Source: Ilyonectria destructans
Taxonomy: Eukaryota > Ascomycota > Sordariomycetes > Hypocreales > Nectriaceae
Length of the DNA: 64,000 bases
Reading direction: 5' to 3'
NCBI GenBank assembly: GCA_020740775.1
Contig: JAHEWK010000002.1
Location: forward strand, 4,030,001 to 4,094,000
A program made the translations under genes and the position numbers. The notes under the pieces are model-generated. The model searched no databases and was not told the origin of the DNA. It saw only the letters and a list, made by a program, of their open reading frames with translations. Positions 34,208-49,584 of the stretch are shown piece by piece (the first letter of the stretch is position 1; the number at the start of each line of letters is the position of its first letter).

Positions 34208-36209
34208 TCACAGCTTGGAAGCAGGGCTGGGGGGACCTTGGGCGGTAATCTCATTGTACAGGAGCCTGGCATCTAAGTTAGCAAAGCTGCGCATCGTGAC
34301 AATTCAGACGAGTAAAGACTTACGAGGTCAGGAAGTCGGCGTAGTCCTCGCCGGTAACCTGGCCAGAGAAGTACTGGGCAGCGAGGTGGAACTTGTTGCC
34401 CTTGGGAGCCTTGGCGGAGAGCTGGTCAGCGCACTCCTTGAGGAGCTTCAGGGCGTAAGCCTTGTCGACACGCTTGCCCTCGGCAGTGGTGACGCCATGC
34501 TTGACCCATTGCCAGAGCTGACTTCGGGACACCTCGGCAGTGGCGGCATCTTCCCTAGTTTGGGGGTTAGCAATGTGCCTCGGACAAATATGCATCCTGA
34601 CAAGACTTACATGAGAAAGTTAATGGGGACACAGCCGACGCCTCGGACCCAGGCCTCCATGTATCCTAGACCGATGTTGAGGTTCTTCTTGATGCCCGCC
34701 TCAGTGATGGTACCAGGAACGTTCATGTTGAGCAGATCGTTCTGGCCAATGCTGACGTCCTCCCTCCGCACAAAGAGCTGGTTGGGGGTGGGCATGTGCT
34801 TGTTGAAGATCTCGGTAGCAATGCTAGCCAGGGCAGGGTGAGCAACCCAAGTTCCGTCGTGGCCGGCGCGGACCTCACGCAGCTTGTCGGCGCGGACGCC
34901 CTCCATGGCCTTGTCGTTGGCCACGGGGTCGTTCTTGATGGGAATTTGAGCGGCCATACCGCCCATGGCGTGAACGCCGCGCTTGTGGCAGGTCTGGATG
35001 AGCAGCTTGACGTAGGCGTCCATGAAGGGAACCGTCATGGTGACGGCAGAGCGGTCGGGAAGGACAAAGTTGGCGTTGTTGCGGAACTTCTTGATGACGC
35101 TGAAGATGTAATCCCAGCGACCGCAGTTGAGGCCGGAGCTATGGTCGCGGAGCTCGTAGATGATCTCATCCATCTCAAAGGCGGCGAGGATGGTCTCGAT
35201 CAGGACAGTGCCTCGGATAGTACCGCGGGGCATGCCGATGTAGTCCTGGGCCAGGTTGAAGGCATCGTTCCAGAGGCGAGCCTCGAGGTGGCTCTCCATC
35301 TTGGGGAGGTAGAAGTAAGGGCCGAAGCCGCGGCGCTGGGTCTCAAAGGCATTGTGGAAAAAGTAGAGACCGAAATCGAAGAGGGAGCCGGAGATGGGCT
35401 CGCCATCAACGGTGAGGTGCTTCTCCTCAAGGTGCCAGCCACGAGGACGGACAATGAGGGTAGGAAGCTTGCGGTCGGTGCGCAGCTTGTATTCCTTAGG
35501 GCCCTGCTTGAAGTCGACTTGGCGGCGGTTGGCGTCGTAAAGGTTGACCTGGCCATTGATCATGTTGTCCCAGGTGGGGGCGCTGGAGTCTGGGGAGCGG
35601 GCGGACCCATGTTAGTCATGTCCATTACAATTGAGTACAGGCTAGAAATTGACGATGCCAATTCCTTCAAATTTCGGTTTGCATCTTGGTGTTGCATTGT
35701 CGGGCCGGCGGGGGAGAATCCACCGCTTATCGCGAACTCCACCACGACTATTTTGTCGCGACTTACACGCCTTGCGCCGGTGGCCGAGGACTAGCAATTG
35801 CCGCGATTTGGACAGGAAATGACAGTGCAAAACAAGAAAAAAACTCACCCTCAAAGTCGGCCATGTAAGTCCAGACATTGGCGTTCAGGGCATTGACGAC
35901 CATCTTGCGGTCGGTGGGGCCAGTGATCTCAACGCGGCGATCGACTAGGCCGGGCGCCGGCGGCGCGCCCCTCCAGGTGGCATTCTCTCGGATGTGCTTG
36001 GTCTCGGGAAGGAAGTCCGGCAGGACGCCGCGGTCGAGTTCGGTCTGGCGAGCCTTGCGGCGCTCGAGCAGATTCTTGCGGGTAGCGTTGAAGGAGCGGT
36101 GCAGCAGGGCCAGGAAGGCGAGGGCCTCGGGGGTGAGGATCTTGCGGTGCGCATCGTCGATGTTGCCGAGGACGGCGACGCCTTGGAGGATGGATTCGGT
36201 GGAAGCCAT
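34208..36209 (-). CDS. acuE: Malate synthase, peroxisomal (glyoxylate cycle)
   Basis: Four exons (35849-36209, 34611-35589, 34324-34554, 34208-34265) encode 542 residues, the normal length. The enzyme condenses glyoxylate with acetyl-CoA to malate, allowing growth on acetate and fatty acids. The family signature [16 protein letters not shown] is intact, as are GDEF-type active-site surroundings ([17 protein letters not shown]), [11 protein letters not shown] and [17 protein letters not shown]. The protein ends in SKL, a type 1 peroxisomal targeting signal, carried by a tiny 58-nt last exon. Introns are 259, 56 and 58 nt, all with GTGAGT or GTAAGT donors. The start ATG lies in CACAATGGCTTCC. 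A TATA-like box (36308-36315) lies about 100 bp upstream and a CCCCGC word matching the CreA core is at 36361-36366, consistent with, but not proving, carbon-catabolite control. Confidence 0.95.
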
Positions 36210-38922
36210 TGTGATTGATTGTGTGTGGAGGAGAGGGATGAAGCTTGAGGGAAGTTGGGGGTGGAAGACTTGAGAGAGAAGGAGGGGAGAAAGTCTATGG
36301 GAGGATGCTTATATGCAGACTTTCACGTGTCGGTGGTGGAAATGCGACGTTGCGGTCCGGCCCCGCGATGTCAACGAGAGAGGTAAGACTCGGTTTCTCG
36401 TGTTCCCTGGTAGGTAATCGGACTATAGATCCGGAATGAGACGAGATCGGCCGACGGTAGCAATTGGTTGTTGTGGTGTTGCGGGAGGGACGAGGCTGCG
36501 ATGGTTTGTAGGGGAGCTCGGTGAAGATGCAGATGTGAAATCCGGGGTAAGCTTTCAGCAGGCAGAGCAATGCACATGTGGATGGGAAAAGGAAGATGGA
36601 AATCAAGGGTGGACGGCCGACACAAGACCAAGGGCTATTATATACATAATTCATTAGATAGCCAGAGTCGGAGACCCGAGGAGAGCTGCAATGGAGGCGC
36701 ACCAAAGGCTTCGGACTACGACCGAGCACCGTTTCGAGCCACGGCCGCCCGGGCCTGGGGAAACACCATCCACATCTACTTTACAGTACATCCACATCTG
36801 CACCCACATCCGCACGGGGGCTACTTCAGCCGTGGTAGTGTGGTATTTCTCTAAACCATTTCAATGGGCAGCCGGACAAAGTTTAATAACGCTGATGGCA
36901 GCTGCAGAATTGGACGCAAAAGACTATACAGCCCGAGCAGAAATCGCAACGAGAGAGACGAGAGAAGAGAGACGAACTCATGATGACGCTGGCAGATGGA
37001 GGGGGCAAGGTGAGCCCAGCCAACCCAGCCAACGGAACCAATTAAGCAACAAGCCTCGGCCATGGCCATCCTCTCAACCTCTGCTCCGTGCACCTCTTTT
37101 GCCTCTGGCTCCAAGCGGTCACTTACCGAGAGAGGACCAAGAGCCCAGAGAGCCACTGGCACGGATCCCCACAAGCCACGGCCATCGTCCGTGTGTGCCC
37201 CGGTCGGTAGCTCGGGTGGATGGAACCAAGGACCTAAAGAAAACTTCAAGAGTCAAGAGGTCTTGCAAGCTCTAGACCTCTAAACTGCACCAGCTGCCCG
37301 TGGCGCTAAGTTAAGATCAGGTACCTTGGGTGGCTGGGGGAAGGTGGAGGGGGCAAAACGCAGCGACGAGTGAAGCATGTGCTCTTTCCAACTGGGTGGA
37401 GGAAGGAGCCGACCGCGGGCGTCATCGGTAGTCCCCATCTGCCATCTGCCCTGTCGCCGCCAGCTGCCGTGTGCCGCCGGCGAGTATCGGTACCTGGGTC
37501 CGAAGGGGGGCTCACCTGATCTGGCCGAGGCTAGGTACACGCCTTTGCACCTCAATCCCACCAGAATTTAAGGTATCTTCTCGGAGGTAAAATAAGTACA
37601 CCGCCAAGTAGCAGGCAAACCCCCGAAGCTTCGGATGCGGGGCGCCGCATGCCCGACCGTAGTTTGCCCTGCGCTACAGACCCAGACCTCCAGTCATACT
37701 CCAACCTTTTTGCCTGTAAAACCCGGGGGGCCTTGGATTTGATTGTGACAACCTGCGGTTTCGACGACGGCGACGACAAGGCACGACCTAGACTTCGGAA
37801 ATACACCGAGATCTCCTGTCCACAGTGTTTCCGCGCGCCTCGGCTCTACCACGTGTCCCAGCCAGTCACAGTCATAATCACAGTTACAGACGTGCCCCAG
37901 GGTGGCCCATTCTACCATCGCTCTTCCTCGGGTCTTGATACTGGCCCTTTGTCTTGAGTCTGCGGCTCCGCGGGGCCAAGTTTGAACTCGGGCCGTGATC
38001 TGGGCCTGGCGGTTTTTGGATGTGGGCCGGATTCCTCTCTGACATTGCCATCCATTCCATTGCTCTCCCTTGCAGACTGTGGTAGATCACCTGATCAATT
38101 CGGTAGTGACAGAGTGACAGAGTGACAGGAGGCCATCACTCATCAATCATACATTCCGATGCCACCTGGTACCGCACATATCCGCACATATCCGTGGTGG
38201 AGGTTACTTCAGATCAGCGTGCATGTGCCTAGTGCAGCATGCAGATGGGCTTGCAGCACGGGGCAAGCTTCCGGCCCAGTGTTTTTGGGGCCGTGGCCGG
38301 TGTTGCGGTGCCCCATCTACTTGGTAAACTACTCCGTGCGGTCTATCCGATCTACCGACCGAGAAGCCGAGGCTGCCGTTACGTCCGCTTTCTCACTTCA
38401 TGTCTACCCAGGCCCCAAAGACTCGGCATAGCTCACGACCTTTCACATAATTATCCTGTCACACTGAGCCATCCCTGTGGATTCTAGGTTTGAATTGACA
38501 GCAACACACATCTGCAACTTGTTGAAACCAAGCCATCTCTATTATCTGATCGTGGCGCGATATAGACTTGATGGATGACTGACTGGTAGGCCAGCTAACG
38601 AATGAACCAATCCATCAATAACAAGAGAAGAGAATGAATGAATGCATCCGGATAGCCTTTGTAGTCCCCTTCAAGCACCGTCCCTCCGTCCAACAAGATA
38701 CTGTACCTCTGAAAGCAAGAAACCAAGCCAAGCTAAACGAATCGCAACGTGTCATCGTTTTACATCCAACTCCAGTCCAACACCCTGTGCAAAAGATCTA
38801 AGCGATGCAGTAAGCTTCCTCTCATCCAAACAGCATTAAAGGTTAATACTGTCTTGATGCACGTCCACCACCACTGCACTTGAGCTCGGCGATGCTTCTC
38901 GCCCTTGAACAACGTCGTTCGC
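36210..38922. other. Upstream region of malate synthase / 3' flank of the kinase
   Basis: 2.7 kb without a supportable gene. Apart from the TATA-like box and the CreA-like word near malate synthase, it holds a GTGACAGA tandem repeat at 38106-38128 and TAGGTACCT/GGTACC-like words. The right end is the probable 3' UTR of the kinase gene. Confidence 0.5.
36308..36315 (-). promoter_or_regulatory. TATA-like box of malate synthase
   Basis: CATATAAG on the minus strand, about 100 bp upstream of the malate synthase ATG at 36209. Position and sequence fit a core promoter element. Confidence 0.4.
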
Positions 38923-41900
38923 TCACGAGTTGAGCGTCTCCATCATCATCTTCTCCTTGTTCCTATCCATCACCACGAGGCCGCGCGTCTCAAACATCAA
39001 CTTGATCGTATCCGCCACTCTATGGAAGCTGCTGGCTGCTCCCCGCTCCTGCGTGAACCGAATAATGCTGAGCTGTTGCTTCTTACCATGTTCAATCACT
39101 GTCATTACCTCAGCAGCAAACGACACTTCCTTGAGCTCAAGATCTGTGTGACTTGGGTTAGCAATCGCCCACAATCCCGAGGCACCAACTTAACTTACAG
39201 TTCTTAGCAGCAACCCGTGCAAAGACAATGTTGCGCTGCTTGTCAACCTGAATACCCCGAATGCCATACTTGCGCCACTCCCGTAGGAGTATGGCCATCT
39301 CCTGACGCGCCCGGCGCCGCGAGATGGCCATGCAGACGTGGCTCGTCGCGGGCTTGACTCGGAAGAGGCGTGCAAGCCAGCTCTGCTTCACTTCGATGTT
39401 GCGAACACCGCCAGACCCAGACTCGCTCATCCTGATACCAGTCACCTTGCCCTGGACAGCATGTTTGCCTACGACATGCTCCTCTGAAGGTACCTCTTTC
39501 ATTTCTGGGTCTTCTGCTTCTGCATCAGTTAGTATCTCGAATTGTAGATGTTTTTGACGGGACTTACTGCCAAGCGACATGCCAGAATCTCTGGGCTTAT
39601 TACTCTTCCAGAATGGGAAGCTGAAAGTCTTTCTCTTCGCCGCAACTCCCATTAAGGCAGAGTCACTGTGCTTCCCCTCGCTCGATGCTGCAATTGAGCT
39701 GCAATCTTGCCAATCCGTGGAATCTCTGCCAGCTTCTGACTCAGGCTTGTGCGATCGTCTGAACCACGACGACTTCTTCTTCTTTGCGGGACCTTGCGGC
39801 TCGTGGGAGATGTTGACAATCGCAGGCGCTACCTCTTTGGGCCGCTCTAAGCTGTAAGCACTGTTTGGGTGCAGAGTACGCCCCGACTCGTCCTCTCCAG
39901 TCTTCTTTCGCACATTTAGCGGCCTAGGTGCCTTGACTGGGCTCTGGCCACTTGGAGAATCAACAACCCGAATACTGTTCTCAACTTGGCTCAAGTATTC
40001 TATACCATTGACCCTCTCAGCCCCCCTCTTGGTGGGTGTGTGAGGAGGTGCCGATACGATTCGAGTCTTGTCATTGGACATGCCGGTTTCATTGATGGAA
40101 GGGAGTCCTGTAGGCTTTCTCTGTCCTCTGGTTTGGGCAGGGGCCGAGACAACACGTCTATCCGTATGCTTTGTGAGCACTACTGGAAGGGCAGTCTTGA
40201 CCTCTGCACGTAGCTCTCCAATGTGGTCGTCTCGAGAGGTTGGTCGGGAATCAACGTGCGTTGGCGCTAAGGAGTGGACGTCATCCACTTCAACTGGAGG
40301 TAGCGGAGGCAGTGGCCGACTGTTCAGACTTTGGGTGGTGGTATCTGAGTCGGGAACTCGGTCCTCAGCAGCACGGCCATCCGCGGCATCGATGGTTAAG
40401 GAGAATGAAGCTGCTTCCCGATGACTCTTGTCCACATCTGTAAGAGAACCAGCAATCGAATCATCCTCGATCAATGAGCTACCGAAAGCATCATCACAAT
40501 CTTTAGCAATGTTGCTGCTGAAGTGTCGCAGTTCTCCCCCAAAGATCTCCGAAACATGTTTCCCATCTGCGGCTTGCCTCTGAACTGGCTCTCGTGTTGG
40601 CCTGCTGTTCATCGGGCCGTTGGGAACTGGCTTTCGTGTTGGTCTGCTGTGTACTTGCTCGTTGGACCCTGGTTGTTTGTACACCGGGTGATGTTTCAGT
40701 GGGTTGCTGTGCACCACGGGCTTGGGGAGAACGCCGCTCGGCATGGTGGGCACCTCGGGAGTCGGAGAGCGATCCATGTCAATTCGATAGGTAGATCCTT
40801 GCTCAGTCACGTATGAGTGGACTGGACCACTCCGAACATGCCCCAAGGAGCTGGATTGTTTTCGAATGTGCGAAAAATCAACTCCTCGCTTGTGGCGAAG
40901 GCTGCGGGAATGCGGAGTTGGCAGTCGATTGCTGCGGATGGAAGACAGTGAACCTCTGGATGAGTGGAGTCGCCCAGTGGTAGAAGTTCGAGCGGCAGTC
41001 ATACGACCACGACGAGCGCCCGATCCATTTCTAATCCTCGAGGCTTGTACCGTGTATGATCCGCTGGCTGTTTGGTAGTGACGGTGAGCACTGGTTCTTG
41101 GGTAGCTCTTTTGAGCATCTCCATCCTCGGGTTGTTGACTATCAGGTTGCGGCGGATAGGTGGCATCTGGATCCGCCCCGGCAGCGTTAGAGATAACGGT
41201 GAACCGCGATATGGAACGACCGTGACCGTTTAGACGAGGTTGAGAAAACTCGCGGGTCGCCACGCGCTTTTTCCATGCAGCAGGTTTTAAGTGGTGGTAG
41301 TCACTCATGGAGTGAACCAATTCAGGCTTGAAGTCTTCCAACTGCTTCTCTCGATAGTTGAACAGCAACCAGTAGAAGGCCTTTTGATCATTTGCCCTGC
41401 GAATGTTAGTTGTGAAAGCCTGCAAAAGTTGGAGTTACGTACTGATCGCATGTCAGCTTGAGTTTGAGGTCACTCTCACTGAACATGTGCCACATGGAGC
41501 GAAGCTGGCGTAGGAGTTGAGGATCAACGTCTTGAGGCGGCACAGGTGTGTATTGGAAACCCTTTCGCGTATCGGGAGGCTGTGCATTCATGTCGTTGAG
41601 ATTGTCTTGAAAGGCGTACTTCTGAACGACCGGGTGTCGCCAAATCTCCTTAAGGGTTGCACGCCGGTCAGGGTTGACCTGCAGCATACGCCGAATGAGG
41701 TCTTCAGCCTCAGGGCTCAGGAAATGGGGCATTTGATACTGTCCCCTCTTCGTTCTCGACATCATCACGCGGAGATCGGGGTCGTCAAATGGTAGGGTTG
41801 CAGACAGCATAGCGTAGAGGATGACACCTAAACTCCAGATATCTGCCCTATCACCACGATACTGCCTGTTTTTGAGGAGTTCTGGTGCTGCATAGTGGGG

Positions 41901-42857
41901 GCTTCCGCAAGCGGTGGCGAGTTGATGCGTGTCGGTCTGATGAAGAGCAGCCATGCCAAAATCGGCAATCTTGATCTGGAGATCAGCCGTGATCAAGATG
42001 TTCTCTGGTTTGAGGTCGCGATGGCAGATGTTGAAAGAGTGACAGTATGCGATCGCGCTAATAATCTGACGAAAGAAGTAGATGGAAACCTCCTCACTCA
42101 GCCGACCCCTCATGTTGATGAAGGTGAATAGATCTCCTTGGTCGATGTACTCGAGGATGAGGTACCTGCAAATGTCAATGTCAAATCAAGCTAGTGGCTT
42201 AATGGAGGGAACCTACACTTCGGAGCGGTTTTCCCATATATCATAGAGCTTCATGATGTTTGGATGCTCGATGAGCTTGAGAATGGCCACTTCGCGCTCA
42301 ATGGCCATAGGAACTCGCATCTCGCCATCGATCTGGTTCGGACGACTGTTGTCCCACTTGCTGAGGGCGGCCAAGCTGCTGTCCTGCACCAAATAGGCCA
42401 TCCGTCTGTTGACGATCTTGACAGCTGCGAGCTGGTTCGTCATGTTGTGGCGGCAGAGACGGACTCGGGCCGATGAGCCTTTGCCAAGTGTTTTCCCAAG
42501 TTGCCATGGGCCAATGTGGGTTTTGTAGTTCTTCTTGCTTCGGCTGCTGGCGGATGAGTCGTAAGAGGCCTGAGAGAGGCGTCTGGGATCTTCCGCCTCT
42601 TGAGGCGGTTTCAGCACCGCTGCTCCCTGAGGTTGAGTGACGCCTGGACGGGGGTTGGACACTGGAGCGTGGCTACCAGAGGGACCACTGGGGTGTGCAT
42701 AGTTCGGACGAGAAACGTCGTGGCCATTCTGAGCAATGGGTTGATCGTATCGCGACTTGGGCCGCTGACCGTCCTGTACAGGATAGGCTGAGTTGATTCG
42801 ATTCGAGGCCTCAGAAAGTGGCGAGCGAGCGGAGGTGGCAACGTGCGATTCCGCCAT
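38923..42857 (-). CDS. Gin4/Hsl1-type (Nim1-like) Ser/Thr protein kinase with KA1 domain
   Basis: Four exons (42217-42857, 41443-42165, 39199-41396, 38923-39143) encode about 1260 residues. The kinase domain spans roughly 116-400: P-loop GKTLGKGSSARV, ATP-lysine AAVKIV (K147), HRDLKPEN (D264), DFG (282-284), activation segment CGSPHYAAPE. A long insert before helix C is typical of the Gin4/Hsl1/Nim1 family. A long, Ser/Arg/Pro-rich disordered middle follows. The last about 130 residues form a KA1-like domain (SWLARLFRVKPATSHVC through ETRGLVV) that in yeast binds acidic phospholipids at the cortex. Relatives link septins and cell shape to mitotic entry through Wee1. Introns are 51, 46 and 55 nt with conserved donors. 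A further 48-nt, frame-neutral intron at 39520-39567 is likely, which would shorten the protein by 16 residues. Whether it is the Gin4, Hsl1 or Cdr orthologue is not decided. Confidence 0.92.
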
Positions 42858-45119
42858 GGTGATCGAGGAAGTTGCAGTGAATCAGCACATTATACTCGGA
42901 GAAAAACGACAGTTCGGCGATGGGTTGAAGCAGAAAAGAACGAAAGGACGCTCGTAAGAGCAGTGGGAGAATGGAAAAGAGAGGCACCTGGAAAGGCGAA
43001 GTTGAAACGGGGCCACAGACGGGCGGAACGAGAGAAAGAGAGAAAGAGTGACTGAGGAAACCTGAAGGCCACTGGGAGAGAAAGAGGAGGGGGCGGTGGT
43101 ACCTAGTATAGAAAAGAGGGCCAGAAAGACAAGGCACCAGGCAAAAAGGAGTGACAAGGGCTGGCAGAGTCGAGAAGGGGGCGGAGGGGGAGAACGGGGC
43201 GAACCCTTGGACGAGGAATGCAATGTTTACGGTGGGAGACGTGTTTTTGGCGGCTGGGGAAGGGAGGCCCCCAGCGTTGGAACACGGTTGGCAACTGGCA
43301 TCTGGCTGGCATCCGGCATCCGGTGTTTGCCATCCGTCGACAGCTGCCAACCGTCAGCTGCGCCAATATTCTCCACAGCTGGCACACAACTGGGCAACAA
43401 ATCCTTGCTTCTAGCCACTGAAATGCATTCCAGCTTCAGGTATGGGCCTCGCGCAATTCCGCTACCTTAGGGAAGCTGGCCGCCGTCCAGCCACCCATTC
43501 GAGGTTCAGCGACTTATAAGAAAAGCTGTAGAAGGCGCCATCCGCTCGATCTCTGGAGCCCCAAAGAGGTTGCAGGTGGTCTCACCTCCTCTAAATGGCA
43601 GCCACGATAGAGAATCCCGAATTCAAGCATCCGGCCTGGCCTTGAGCTTGCACTTCTGGCCTCCCCATCTCGTGTGCCGAGGAGTTGTCTGCACCAAGTG
43701 TTAACACAACTGAAGTGACGGAAAGTGGATTTTGAATTAATGAGCTATGTGATTGCAGCTAACAAACAAATTGCCTTGTTTCTGATACCGCCGGGCTTTG
43801 ATGGCCCTTGTGAGGAGCTGCCTTTGTGATGCTGTGTGTTGCCTTCTTGATATTGTAGTCGCAGCAGAAAATGGGGAGATGATGTTTTTGGCACGCAGAA
43901 CCTCGAGCAAAAGCTTCTCATCCGCGATAAATCTTGAAGGGGAGATTCCTAGGGTCCCCCAGAACCGCGGACAATGAAGAATTTCGAGGTCTCGAACCCC
44001 AAGGGATGAAGTTGAATTTGCCCCTTCGGAAGGGGTGTTGTTAACTTGTTGGCACTAAACGTAATTACTAAGCACCCTTCACTTACACAGTACACGCTAT
44101 GCCAACCTAATAACCGACCCCCCTCAGGTGAGACAAAGACAGCCTTTGTAGACAAAATACCATAGCCCGCCAATTAAAACAAACAGCGCGGATCAGAATA
44201 TGTTTTCAAAGACCACAGGGGCTTCAACCATCAACCGGACCCGTCTCTCGCTTGGGGTCAACTCCCCCATCCTCCCTTGCATTGGGTTCCAGCCTGAGAC
44301 ACGGGAGCGTTCCTCCATCCTGTCATGTTGATATAAAGGGCCTGCGTTCGTCTTGGCTTGTTATTTCGGACCGCTCACTCTTTTTCAAGAACCGCGCATT
44401 GTGATTGAAGATGGGGTACGATGGTAAATTTGCTACTTGGACTCTTGTCGCGAGACGGGTTGCACAGAGTTTCACCCCGAGACAACCCTTATTATCTGAT
44501 TGTCTGAATTAACGCCAATATAATATGCTGGAATTCTATACCATGGCCCTTGGTTCAAGCTACATATTCTTTTTCGATTCACATCCTCTACATCTTTGGA
44601 TACTTTATTTTTAGTGTTTCATGGCTCCGTGATAAGATTTGTCGTCTGGACTGATGATGGTGGGCTGGATAAGACTGATTGGGAGAGCCTGAAAGACAAC
44701 GCGCCAAGTCCTACACGAATTTCTCTGGTGCAATGCGCACCTACCCGCCCAAAACCATTACTATTGTGATAAAAAAAGGGTTAAATATCTTTTTAATCGC
44801 ATCTGCTTTCTCTTTCCAGCATTCTTCCACAATCAGCGCCCCAAGACTTGCCTGGCCAAGGCTTACTCCCCCAAATTGACAAGGCCTCCCCCTGTTGCTT
44901 TGGTCTGCGCTGCCGCTCAACCCCACCACTTTAAATCCGACGCCACATTTACTGGGCGCACGCAACGGGCGCGGTTGGACGCGTCTTCGTATCTTGACTA
45001 CTCCATACCTTTGACCTGGTCTGTCATCGCACTCTTTGGATCACACGTCACCTCCACCATCCTACTGCGCACCTTCGAGCGACGCACACGCAAAACACTC
45101 CTCCGTGCGTCAAGGCGAC
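42858..45119. other. Divergent promoter region, kinase and SMC5
   Basis: 2.26 kb. Next to the kinase it is purine-rich on the plus strand (GA-rich, 42860-43200), so a C/T-rich leader for the minus-strand gene. The centre (about 43690-44700) is AT-richer with no recognised element. The last 250 bp before SMC5 is C/A-rich and leader-like. No coding sequence is supported. Confidence 0.55.
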
Positions 45120-48681
<3,562 letters not shown>

Positions 48682-49584
48682 GGGACAGCAGGCATATGTA
48701 CATTTCGTTTCGTGTGGATGCCTTGGGAACGGATTTTGGGTTGGTTGACTGACATGGTGAATGGCGAAGGTGGGTCTGTTTGAGCTGTTAGATTTGGGGG
48801 AATTCATACTATATAATGTATACCCACGACTTATGAGCCCATTGCCATCGCCTGTGAGGTACAGTCCTCACGTTGATATCAAAGGGCCATCAAACAGGTT
48901 TCTTGCACGGGTACAAAGGTTATCACAATCACGGTCATCAGGCAGAACACGGAAAATCAGTGGAAGGTGCCCAAATAGTAAATATCAATTATCAAGTCAA
49001 ACAGAGAAACACTTCATTTCATCATTGACCCTCCCGCGAACCATTTGTCTCCCGCGTCGAAGTGAAAAGCTCTCTCATTGGAGCCCGTCTCCCAGCCCAG
49101 CTCCTAGTGGGAAATCAAAGGGAATCAAAGAAATCAAGCACCACATCCGGTTCCCCATTTTTCTTATTTCGTGGTAGGCTTGTGGAAAAATCTTCCCATA
49201 TAGTACATGACATGTTCTGAAGACAAGGGCGAAGAAAGAAAGAAATAGAAGAGGAAGCAGAAGAAGCAGAAGAAGAAACATGTGGATCACCATCCTCATC
49301 GTGCTAAGCAAGTGGGAGTGGGAAAAGGGTTGTGTTTTTAAGTTGAGCTGGCCAATATGAACGGAAATGGCGAAAAGGGGTCGATGATTGAAAACAGAGA
49401 GGTATCAAAGGCTGTGCACAAAAACAACAGGGCGTGCGTGACCTTGGGACGACCGAAACTCCATTCGCCTTTGCGAAGGTCAGGATGTACAGACGTTGAA
49501 ATGGCCCATCGTCCGGGCAAACTTGATGAGGCGGCGGGTATATTGCGTCGTGAATGCGTGTCGATATCTAACAACGGCGCTGGA
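48682..49584. other. Convergent intergenic region between SMC5 and the kelch gene
   Basis: About 900 bp between two stop codons; it probably holds both 3' UTRs. It includes a GAA/AGAAG-rich run near 49225-49280. No gene is seen. Confidence 0.6.

Noticed and set aside
34796..35794. 332-codon plus-strand open frame
   Set aside because: Antisense shadow of malate synthase exon 2.
43940..44000. GGTTCGAGACC-like words resembling a tRNA T-arm on the minus strand
   Set aside because: No matching acceptor stem, D-arm or anticodon arm could be folded around it.
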